A DNA stretch of 12,730 bases, taken from Spirochaetia bacterium UBA6919. GTDB taxonomy: Bacteria; Spirochaetota; UBA6919. The stretch spans positions 1 through 12,730 of the forward strand of contig DKAT01000054.1 in assembly GCA_002450905.1 (NCBI GenBank), in the 5' to 3' direction. The notes under the pieces were generated by a model that searched no databases, was not told the origin of the DNA, and saw only the letters and a program-made list of their open reading frames with translations. Both the position numbers and the translations under genes were made by a program. Numbering within the stretch: position 1 is the stretch's first letter; every line of letters starts with the position of its first letter. This document shows, one piece after another, positions 6,975 to 12,730 of the stretch.

Positions 6975-8021
6975 TTAATGTCTCATTGTATGCTTGTCTT
7001 CGATATGGGTAGCAAGTTGTCCACAGGCTGCAGATATGTCTCTCCCCTTACGCTTCCTCTGAACCACCTCAATTTTTGAGTATTGAAAATATCGTGTAAA
7101 CTCCTCGACTTCATCATGACTGGGGGTTTCATATTTGCATCCGTCGATGGGGTTGTATGGAATGATATTTAAATTAAACTGGAGATCATCAAAGAGCTTT
7201 ATAATGGATTTGGCATCTTTCTTTGAACTATTAATTCCTTTGAACAAGACATATTCGAATGTTATCCGACGTTTTGTCTTTTCCTGATAGAATTTGCAGG
7301 CATCCAGAACTTCTTTTAAAGGGATCCTCTTTGAAAAGGGCATAAGATTTATTCTTGTCATAGGATCAGGAGAATTCAGAGAGACCGCAAGATGGATATG
7401 TAAGTTCTCATCAGCGAGTCGACGGATATTTTTGGCAACTCCTGCAGTTGATATAGTAATCCGGCGTATACCAAAGTTCAGTCCTTCTTTCGAATTGAGA
7501 ATCTTGATGGTATTTATCAAATTATTATAATTTAAAAGGGGTTCGCCCATTCCCATGAATACGATATTATCGATTTGGCCGTGTTTTCCTTTCAGAAAAA
7601 GAAATTGGCTAATCATTTCTCCACTGCTGAGGTTCCTCTTCATTCCCATTTGTCCTGTGGCACAGAAAACACAATTCAAAGAGCATCCCACCTGTGAAGA
7701 CAAACATAAAGTATTTCTAGATCCCTCATTAATGATTACTGATTCAACTTTCATGTTATCCATAAGGGTAAACAGATATTTATGAGTATCCTTTCGCTCA
7801 CTGATAATATGATTCTCTTCCTGAACTCCCAAAATATGAAATTGACTGACGAGGTATTCAATGAGTTTTTTAGGAAGATTATTCATTTCGGAGAATGATT
7901 TAACGTTCTTTTGGTAGAGGAAATGAAAGATCTGTTTAGCACGAAACGACTCAAATCCTTGTTCTAATAAAGAATTTTGCAGTGATTCAAGAGTATATGA
8001 AAGAATGGAAGATTGATTCAT
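6975..8021 (-). CDS. rlmN: dual-specificity 23S rRNA A2503 / tRNA A37 methyltransferase RlmN
   Basis: This is a radical-SAM enzyme that methylates C2 of A2503 in 23S rRNA and, in E. coli, A37 of some tRNAs. The 348 residues have the family length. The [4Fe-4S]-binding CxxxCxxC is CSLNCVFC with Cys113, Cys117 and Cys120. Cys106 (TLCLSSQVGC) and Cys333 (GRDISAACGQL) correspond to the two catalytic Cys of E. coli RlmN (118 and 355). MGMGEPLLN, the SAM-contacting GEP motif, and ITISTAG follow in order. The N-terminal part (FRAKQIFHFLYQK) fits the helical accessory domain. The resistance paralogue Cfr is not suggested. The start is 6 bp after the WD40 stop with no recognisable SD, so initiation probably depends on translation of the upstream gene. 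It is the last gene of the folB-WD40-rlmN unit. Confidence 0.96.
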   Translation of the reverse strand: MNQSSILSYTLESLQNSLLEQGFESFRAKQIFHFLYQKNVKSFSEMNNLPKKLIEYLVSQFHILGVQEENHIISERKDTHKYLFTLMDNMKVESVIINEGSRNTLCLSSQVGCSLNCVFCATGQMGMKRNLSSGEMISQFLFLKGKHGQIDNIVFMGMGEPLLNYNNLINTIKILNSKEGLNFGIRRITISTAGVAKNIRRLADENLHIHLAVSLNSPDPMTRINLMPFSKRIPLKEVLDACKFYQEKTKRRITFEYVLFKGINSSKKDAKSIIKLFDDLQFNLNIIPYNPIDGCKYETPSHDEVEEFTRYFQYSKIEVVQRKRKGRDISAACGQLATHIEDKHTMRH

Positions 8022-8027
8022 AAAGAT

Positions 8028-9890
8028 TTATCTGATTTTCGTTATATAAATAAGCCCATCTTCTTTTCCAAGACTATAAATATAGTGTCCATCAGGAGAG
8101 AACCAGAGTGATTCTATAAATTCTTTGTATCCACCAAACTCAAACTTCCTATTGCGGAAAGTATCCCAGATCCCAACTGATTTATAACCTGCGAATGCAA
8201 TATATCTACCATCTGAACTAAATGCTACTGGAGCTTTACCAAATGAACGTTTGGGCATGTCCCTTACCTGTCCTGAGTCTGAATCAACGATGTGGATCAT
8301 ATTTCGAAATCCACCAATAGCTACCCAATTACGTGTAGGGCTGGTTGCGATGGTATAGGAACCTCCTATATAGGAATAAAGGCTTTTCATATAATTTCTT
8401 TTCATGTCATAAAGGATTACGTCACTATTTCCTATAATTAATTGCTTTCCAGAATGATTAAAGCTGAGACAGAGGGCTGGTGTTTCCAGTTGAATAGACT
8501 TTACAATTTTCTTTTGGTATAAATCAAATAACAGAACATTATTTTTTGAAGTACTCATTGCTAAAATATCATGATAGGGGCTTGTAGCCATGGAGAGAAT
8601 CTTACCAATGGAGGGATGACGGAATGTGTAATCCAGTTCAGCAGATGAGAGATAATAAGATGATAATTTTCCCTTTCCTCCAATGATAAATAAATTACGT
8701 GTGATATGAAAGACGGATTGAAGGGCTTTATATTTATTCTTAATAATCTTTGTAGAGTTATCTTTTAATCGGATCAAGCGAATTTGTTCATTTATAAGCT
8801 GACCTGGTATCCCAAGAATATAATCTCCGCCACTGCTGAGTGAGAAAGATCCGAAGGCTGAGTGGTTTTTTAAATACTTTATTTTTCTGTCAGATACAGT
8901 AACAATTGCTATATTATTTCCCTCGGTGATATAGGCTACGGAATTCCCTGTGGGATGGAATGCTACGGAGTTATTATTTAGAAATCGGGATGAAAGTCTT
9001 TTTCGTGGATTTATTTTAAGGATAATTCTATTTGTATTCAAATCCCATAATATAAACTTGTTTTTTTTCGTTTGTGCCGCTAAGTAAGAATTATTTTGGG
9101 ATATATCCATGGAATAGAATGGAGATGTACTTAATTTAAAAGTATTGCTGTTCCCGCTATTTATGTTATATATAATGAATTTTCTGTCATCTACAGCGAT
9201 GAATAAGTATTTTCCATCCGGACTGAATGCCAAAGATGTGATGGTATCATCCGTTGTAAATAATATTTTCTCTTCTCTTGAATCCATGGACAGGAGTTTA
9301 ATTTTATTATCCCTTCCAGCCGAAACTATAGATTTACTACTGGGATGGAATGCTATGGATGTAATGAAATTATTATGTCTTAAGATATTTTCCATATGAT
9401 TTGATTTGGTGTGGATAAGATTTACAAAGAATTGTTGACCGCTTACTGCAATATAATTTCCATCAGGGGAATAGATCACCTGTCTTGGGATAATCCTAGT
9501 CTTTCTGAGTAATTTTACCTGATTTGATTGAATATCCCATGATTTAAATCCATCTCTGCTTACGGTAATAATTTGTTTTCCATCGGGACTCATGGTGGCA
9601 TCCCGTATCATATCATTGGTATAAATTCTTTTAATTAGCTGATTATCTTTATCATATATTTCAACTCCAAAAGATGTTGCGAGAATCAGAAAATTTCCAT
9701 CTTTGGAATATTCGACACCGTGTATATATCCATGCCCAATAACACCCTGGATATACGTATATTTCTTTCTCTGCTCCCACACGATATCTTTTGAGTCCCG
9801 AAAAAAAATATTCTGGGAATCATCAGCGATACCTTTTACAACAGGAAATAATATCAATATTATTAAAAATAATATGTTCAAAATTCTCAT
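8028..9890 (-). CDS. exported WD40-repeat protein, probably two seven-bladed propellers
   Basis: The 620-residue protein begins with a signal peptide (MRILNILFLIILILFPVVKG, cleavage perhaps near GIA at 20-22) and is otherwise built of WD40-like repeats. The clearest blade motifs are YSKDGNFLI, MSPDGKQII, YSPDGNYIA, FHPSSKSIV, FSPDGKYLF, FHPTGNSVA, FNHSGKQLI, FSSDGRYIA and FSPDGHYIY. By eye fourteen units can be counted, which would fit two seven-bladed propellers filling the whole mature chain. No lipobox, transmembrane segment or catalytic domain is visible. WD40 propellers normally serve as binding platforms; the partner is unknown and the location is probably periplasmic. GAGG 7 nt before the ATG supports this start. 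It lies 15 bp after the folB stop and 6 bp before rlmN, an operon with two unrelated cytoplasmic enzymes. Confidence 0.87.
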   Translation of the reverse strand: MRILNILFLIILILFPVVKGIADDSQNIFFRDSKDIVWEQRKKYTYIQGVIGHGYIHGVEYSKDGNFLILATSFGVEIYDKDNQLIKRIYTNDMIRDATMSPDGKQIITVSRDGFKSWDIQSNQVKLLRKTRIIPRQVIYSPDGNYIAVSGQQFFVNLIHTKSNHMENILRHNNFITSIAFHPSSKSIVSAGRDNKIKLLSMDSREEKILFTTDDTITSLAFSPDGKYLFIAVDDRKFIIYNINSGNSNTFKLSTSPFYSMDISQNNSYLAAQTKKNKFILWDLNTNRIILKINPRKRLSSRFLNNNSVAFHPTGNSVAYITEGNNIAIVTVSDRKIKYLKNHSAFGSFSLSSGGDYILGIPGQLINEQIRLIRLKDNSTKIIKNKYKALQSVFHITRNLFIIGGKGKLSSYYLSSAELDYTFRHPSIGKILSMATSPYHDILAMSTSKNNVLLFDLYQKKIVKSIQLETPALCLSFNHSGKQLIIGNSDVILYDMKRNYMKSLYSYIGGSYTIATSPTRNWVAIGGFRNMIHIVDSDSGQVRDMPKRSFGKAPVAFSSDGRYIAFAGYKSVGIWDTFRNRKFEFGGYKEFIESLWFSPDGHYIYSLGKEDGLIYITKIR

Positions 9891-9905
9891 AAAATCCTCA
9901 ATTAA

Positions 9906-10256
9906 TTAATTTCTTTCGCCCTCGGCGACAACGGATATTGAGTCCGCATTCTTGAGAGCTTGTGGTTTGTCAACTTCCACCCTTGCTTTTAAAACCCTTT
10001 TTTCTTGCATGACGAGATTTAACAACTTATCAGCCAGGGTCTCTACCAGATAGAACTTTGAATCTCTGATTAGTTTGGTAATTTGTTGGGTAATGGTATC
10101 ATAGTCAATTGTCTGTTCGATTTGATCTGTCTCAACTGCTTTTGTGCCGTCAAAATGAATTTCAAGGTTAATAATTATGTCCTGTTCCTGCACCCTTTCG
10201 TGATCATATATTCCTATAATCCCTTTCAATCGGAGATTCTTAATATGAATTATCAT
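9906..10256 (-). CDS. folB: dihydroneopterin aldolase family protein (FolB/FolX type)
   Basis: This is a 116-residue member of the dihydroneopterin aldolase fold (T-fold). FolB cleaves 7,8-dihydroneopterin in folate synthesis; FolX epimerises dihydroneopterin triphosphate. The active-site residues known from S. aureus FolB appear to be kept: Glu20 (DHERVQ), Tyr52 (IDYDT), Glu72 (LVETLAD) and Lys97 (VEVDKPQA). Several stretches, IKNLRL, QDIIIN and ALKNADSIS, resemble what I recall of E. coli FolX more than FolB, so the exact reaction is open. The ATG has no SD; the closest SD-like element, AGGTG, is 28 nt upstream and a 6-bp hairpin lies between. An in-frame TAA seven codons upstream excludes a much longer start. 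It is the first gene of the folB-WD40-rlmN unit. Confidence 0.88.
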   Translation of the reverse strand: MIIHIKNLRLKGIIGIYDHERVQEQDIIINLEIHFDGTKAVETDQIEQTIDYDTITQQITKLIRDSKFYLVETLADKLLNLVMQEKRVLKARVEVDKPQALKNADSISVVAEGERN

Positions 10257-10268
10257 AAGATTGTTGAT

Positions 10269-10349
10269 AATACTTTAGCAGTATTCACCTATTTTTATAA
10301 AAATCCCATTCAGGGGGTATGAAATATAATGAAAAACACTTAAATAGGT
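10269..10349 (-). promoter_or_regulatory. structured leader of the folB operon
   Basis: On the minus strand the leader contains ACCTATTT (plus 10342-10349) complementary to AAATAGGT (plus 10287-10294), enclosing 47 bases with a short CCC/GGG pairing. A self-complementary ATTTTTATAAAAAT (10291-10304) competes with it, and a 6-bp hairpin AATACT-GCTAA-AGTATT (10269-10285) lies 12 nt before the start codon. The only SD-like element, AGGTG, falls partly inside the long stem. This could be a cis-acting RNA control, but it shows no recognisable match to the tetrahydrofolate riboswitch. Confidence 0.4.
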
Positions 10350-10364
10350 TAGTTATTTATTCAG

Positions 10365-10407
10365 ATAATTTCAAATTATTTTATAACAGACTGAAAGAGT
10401 TATTCAA
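10365..10407 (-). promoter_or_regulatory. candidate sigma-70 promoter of folB operon with palindrome at start point
   Basis: On the minus strand, -35 TTGAAT (10402-10407) and -10 TATAAA (10380-10385) are 16 bp apart, matching the consensus in 4 and 5 of 6 positions. The -35 begins only 5 bp after the stop of the reductase gene. Directly downstream of the -10 is a perfect 15-bp palindrome, ATAATTT-C-AAATTAT (10365-10379), which would cover the transcription start, where a repressor could act. The leader would be about 115 nt. Confidence 0.5.
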
Positions 10408-10412
10408 GAATA

Positions 10413-11723
10413 TTATGCGAAACTCAAATTCGCGTGAGCCTCAGCCAGTTGTTCTTTAATATTCACCCCGTACGCACAGGATGACTGACAGGGAGATTCA
10501 CAGCCATCACAATTATTTGCCCTCATGGATGCTGGGAGGAAACTATATTTCTGCATGGCATATTTTTCCTGATCGTAATAATTGAAATATATGTTATATC
10601 TTAGGATGTCAGCAATTTTCACTCCCTTAGGGCAGTTCTTTTCGCAATCAGTACAGCCAATCTGACATTCTTTACTTTCTAGGGATGCTTGTTTGAGCAA
10701 TTGATAGTCGTTATACGTAAATTTCTGACCTGATGCCTTAACATATTCTTCGATCTGGCTCATATTTCTCATAGTAACAACAAGACATCCAACAGCAGGA
10801 TTGGATAAGACCCATTTAAATGCAGCCTGAGCAAATGTCCCTTTGCCTTTCAATTCTTCTGAATCCAGACCTCTTGCACCATTCAAGGTTTTCATGGCAA
10901 CAAATGCAACACCTTTTCTATAGGCCTTTTTAGACATATTCACAACGCTTTCGAGTGTTTGTTTATCAGGTGATCCGCCTCTAAAATTATATGCAAGCAT
11001 GATGAGGTCAAAGTTTCCGCTATTAATGGCATAATCTATCCCTCCTTTCATTGCAGCAGTGTAATTGTGACAGGAGACCGCCAGATGACGTACCTTACCC
11101 TGACTCTTTAATTCACGGAAGGCTGCTAACATGTTCTGATCCTTCAACCGATATGTTTCAGGTGATCCAGAGTCTTTTTCACCGAGAGCATGGACAAATA
11201 CAAAATCTATATAGTTTGTCTGAAGACGTTTTAAGCAATCATTTACTGCTTTCATATATGTCTCTTTGGATTCGTTATACATATGACCAGGATATCCTGT
11301 TTCATAGCAGAATTTAGTAGCGATAACAAGACGACTTCTTGGTACACCTGATGCTTTAATAGCCTGTCCTAAAACTTTTTCAGATCGTCCCCCCACATAA
11401 TCGGGAGCAGTATCAAAATAATTAATACCTAACTGGATGGCACGGAGAGCTACACGATAATTAGTTAATCCACCCGCTCCAAATGATATATCAGATACCC
11501 GAAGCCCTGTTCTACCAAGACGACGATAGGATATAATTCTGCTTGCACCGGGTTCTTCTGATCCTGTAGCAGGTTGTTTGGTCATTGGTTTCTGCTCTAG
11601 ATCATTTTCCTTTGTACTGCAATATCCTAATCCAAGAGAGCCTAAAGAAATAGCCGATGCCATTTTTAGAAATCCTCTTCTATCCGTAGAATTATTTATA
11701 TTCTTGTTATCGTTTGAAGACAT
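10413..11723 (-). CDS. Tat-exported aldo/keto reductase with two Fe-S cluster motifs
   Basis: The 436-residue protein has three parts. Residues 1-35 are a twin-arginine signal (DRRGFLKMA with Arg15-Arg16, then a hydrophobic stretch), consistent with folded export. Cys35 sits where a lipobox would be, but Tyr34 before it argues against a standard lipoprotein. About 63-345 is an aldo/keto reductase barrel with the whole catalytic tetrad: Asp104 and Tyr109 (FDTAPDY), Lys137 (ATKF) and His178 (FVHA). The C-terminus has Cys353, 357, 360, 364 (CxxxCxxCxxxCP) and Cys405, 408, 412, 416, suggesting two [4Fe-4S] clusters as in the ferredoxin-like subgroup of this family. Substrate and electron partner are unknown. 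AAGGAG 8 nt before the ATG supports the start. It has its own promoter, and the folB promoter begins just past its stop. Confidence 0.92.
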   Translation of the reverse strand: MSSNDNKNINNSTDRRGFLKMASAISLGSLGLGYCSTKENDLEQKPMTKQPATGSEEPGASRIISYRRLGRTGLRVSDISFGAGGLTNYRVALRAIQLGINYFDTAPDYVGGRSEKVLGQAIKASGVPRSRLVIATKFCYETGYPGHMYNESKETYMKAVNDCLKRLQTNYIDFVFVHALGEKDSGSPETYRLKDQNMLAAFRELKSQGKVRHLAVSCHNYTAAMKGGIDYAINSGNFDLIMLAYNFRGGSPDKQTLESVVNMSKKAYRKGVAFVAMKTLNGARGLDSEELKGKGTFAQAAFKWVLSNPAVGCLVVTMRNMSQIEEYVKASGQKFTYNDYQLLKQASLESKECQIGCTDCEKNCPKGVKIADILRYNIYFNYYDQEKYAMQKYSFLPASMRANNCDGCESPCQSSCAYGVNIKEQLAEAHANLSFA

Positions 11724-11759
11724 ATAATTTCTCCTTTAAAACAAATAAAATAGCTGATT

Positions 11760-11790
11760 CTAGTTTACAAATATCGGAGGAACTAGTCAA
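11760..11790 (-). promoter_or_regulatory. sigma-70 promoter of the aldo/keto reductase with flanking inverted repeat
   Basis: On the minus strand, TTGACT (-35, 11785-11790) and TAAACT (-10, 11762-11767) are 17 bp apart, about 38 bp before the start codon; AT-rich UP-like sequence lies upstream. A perfect inverted repeat CTAGTT (11760-11765) / AACTAG (11781-11786) overlaps both hexamers, its arms 21 bp centre to centre, which is two helical turns. This is the usual geometry of a dimeric repressor site, but the regulator is unknown. Confidence 0.6.
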
Positions 11791-11952
11791 ATAATTTTTA
11801 AAAAATCTTGTTCTATCCTTAGTAAAATTAATAATGGGGATTGAATATTAACTGGGGAGGAATCGAAGTATTATTATGTAAATTTATATGTTGATAAAGG
11901 ATTTAACTTATAAGAACAGATATTTATATGGAGATGGGAATTTGATATGAAA

Positions 11953-11985
11953 TTTAGAAAACTTGCCACCCAGATGGATGACAAG
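11953..11985 (-). terminator. intrinsic terminator of the small secreted protein gene
   Basis: On the minus strand CTTGTCATCC pairs with GGGTGGCAAG (10 bp including two G-U pairs) around loop ATCT, followed by TTTTCTAAATTT. It begins 15 bp after the stop at 12000. This is the best intrinsic terminator in the window and separates this gene from the reductase downstream. Confidence 0.85.
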
Positions 11986-11999
11986 ATTGTTATTAGATA

Positions 12000-12527
12000 T
12001 TAATACGGAGCAAATGATTTAGCTATTGATGTTACAAGTCGGGTATTTACTGAGTTAGTTCTTGGATTGCTCCACCATGCAAATCGAACAAATAAGTTTG
12101 CATTACTATTAGGGTGAACCAGACCTAAAATACCAAAATATAGCCATCTTCCATTTTGTTTTCCAGTGCCATATATGATATATCCCTTTTCAAAATCACT
12201 GCTTAGATTTACCCAGCCTTTCTCAAGGATTCTTTTATTGCTAACTTGATTGAAGCCATAGAAAGCTCTGGAAGCAACTTTATCTGCCCCATCATTTCTT
12301 TTGCCAAACCAAGGCCCAATCCATATTGATAGTGAACGGGAAGTATTGTGTGCAAAGAATTTTTTAGAGTGGTTTTCTGAGACTCTCCAATCAGATGGAA
12401 GATTAAATTTTACTTTATAGGTAGGCCATGTCCATTGTTTCCATCCTGCAAAGGAGTGTACACTATCTAATTGAATGAGGGTAATACTAAAGAGTATTAA
12501 TAAAATAGGTAAAATAATTTTTTTCAT
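12000..12527 (-). CDS. small secreted protein of unknown function
   Basis: The 175-residue protein is not recognised. Residues 1 to about 27 are a signal peptide (MKKIILPILLILF then HSFA before Gly28). The mature part is rich in Trp and aromatic residues: GWKQWTWPTYKVKFNLPSDWRVSE, LSIWIGPWFG, GRWLYFGILGLV and FVRFAWWSNP. The order, a PxYxVxFxLPxDW start followed by strands and a final SIAKSF helix, is loosely like exported PsbP/DUF1795-type folds, which is inference only. No Cys, lipobox or membrane anchor is present in the mature part, so periplasmic or secreted location is expected. AAGGAT about 8 nt before the ATG supports the start. It stands alone, with its own strong promoter and terminator, so it is likely to be well expressed and separately controlled. 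Confidence 0.85.
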   Translation of the reverse strand: MKKIILPILLILFSITLIQLDSVHSFAGWKQWTWPTYKVKFNLPSDWRVSENHSKKFFAHNTSRSLSIWIGPWFGKRNDGADKVASRAFYGFNQVSNKRILEKGWVNLSSDFEKGYIIYGTGKQNGRWLYFGILGLVHPNSNANLFVRFAWWSNPRTNSVNTRLVTSIAKSFAPY

Positions 12528-12554
12528 TTGATATCCTTAATTAAAAAATATATT

Positions 12555-12602
12555 TGCTCAACGAGCACTCTTTATTATAACGCAAAAAAAATTACCCGTC
12601 AA
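12555..12602 (-). promoter_or_regulatory. near-consensus sigma-70 promoter with 13-bp palindrome at the start point
   Basis: On the minus strand TTGACG (-35, 12597-12602), exactly 17 bp and TATAAT (-10, 12574-12579) match consensus in 5 and 6 of 6 positions. The palindrome TGCTC-GTT-GAGCA (12555-12567) begins 6 bp after the -10, at the expected start point. It could be an operator or a hairpin at the very 5' end of the mRNA. The spacer holds an eight-T run, which may bend the DNA. It drives the small secreted protein gene about 30 bp downstream. Confidence 0.8.
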
Positions 12603-12605
12603 TAA

Positions 12606-12630
12606 AATTTAATCATTTATTCATTAAATT
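12606..12630 (-). terminator. AT-only hairpin, possible tRNA terminator or upstream site
   Basis: AATTTAAT (minus strand, plus 12623-12630) and ATTAAATT (plus 12606-12613) are perfect complements around a 9-base loop, and TTATT follows. It lies 47 bp past the tRNA 3' end, so it may end the tRNA transcript. The stem is entirely A-T and it sits 3 bp upstream of the -35 of the next promoter, so a role there is equally possible. Confidence 0.3.
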
Positions 12631-12676
12631 AATGTATAATTGGATATAAAAAAATTGTTTTAGGGAAAGATTTATT

Positions 12677-12730
12677 AGCGGGTGAAGGGAATCGAACCCT
12701 CGTCAACAGCTTGGAAGGCTGAGGTTCTAC
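12677..12730 (-). tRNA. tRNA-Gly(UCC), 3' part, cut by the window edge
   Basis: On the minus strand the visible part has the anticodon loop CTTCCAA, giving anticodon TCC (reads GGA/GGG). The stem CAGC/GCTG lies around it. The T arm is GAGGG-TTCGATT-CCCTT, and the acceptor strand CACCCGC ends with discriminator T. No CCA is encoded; AATAAATC follows, so CCA would be added after transcription. The D arm and 5' acceptor strand lie beyond the window. The anticodon arm closely resembles the E. coli tRNA-Gly(UCC). Confidence 0.92.

Noticed and set aside
11947..12003. Plus-strand small frame of 18 codons beginning MKFRKLAT with GGGA upstream.
   Set aside because: It coincides exactly with the terminator hairpin of the minus-strand gene ending at 12000, which explains the sequence better.
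1..12730. CRISPR array, toxin-antitoxin pair, phage or defence system.
   Set aside because: No regularly spaced repeats, paired small genes or nuclease, integrase or helicase motifs were seen.

Overview
The window is AT-rich and most likely comes from a spirochaete. The strongest taxonomic marker is a pair of adjacent genes for FlaA, the flagellar filament outer layer (sheath) protein family found in spirochaetes. As far as I know, adjacent flaA genes also occur in Leptospira. The genus cannot be fixed from the sequence. Apart from the flaA pair and a broken transposase, every gene lies on the minus strand.

Layout from left to right. Positions 2-775 hold the C-terminal part of an IS4-family transposase, broken by two in-frame stops. 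It is followed by a gene-free stretch with a GC-rich hairpin and a three-copy 11-bp repeat. Then come, on the minus strand, der (ribosome-assembly GTPase), a small protein of four leucine-rich repeats, and a UMF1/Atg22-like major facilitator. A 353-bp divergent spacer with a sigma-28-like promoter, a T10 tract and a leader hairpin precedes the two overlapping flaA genes (TAATG junction), which end at a bulged terminator hairpin. On the minus strand follows a compact unit transcribed folB/folX-like -> exported two-propeller WD40 protein -> rlmN, with gaps of 15 and 6 bp. Further right are a Tat-exported aldo/keto reductase with two Fe-S cluster motifs, a small secreted protein of unknown function, and the 3' part of tRNA-Gly(UCC) cut by the window edge.

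The genes form no single pathway. Der and RlmN serve the ribosome, FolB/FolX pterin metabolism, and FlaA motility, while the WD40 protein, the reductase and the small protein are predicted to be exported. The less ordinary material is regulatory. There is a near-perfect sigma-70 promoter with a 13-bp palindrome at the start point before the small secreted protein. The reductase promoter is bracketed by a 6-bp inverted repeat. The folB leader has several competing stems and no clear ribosome site at the start codon. No new defence or mobile system was seen; apart from the IS remnant this looks like ordinary chromosome with interesting control regions.
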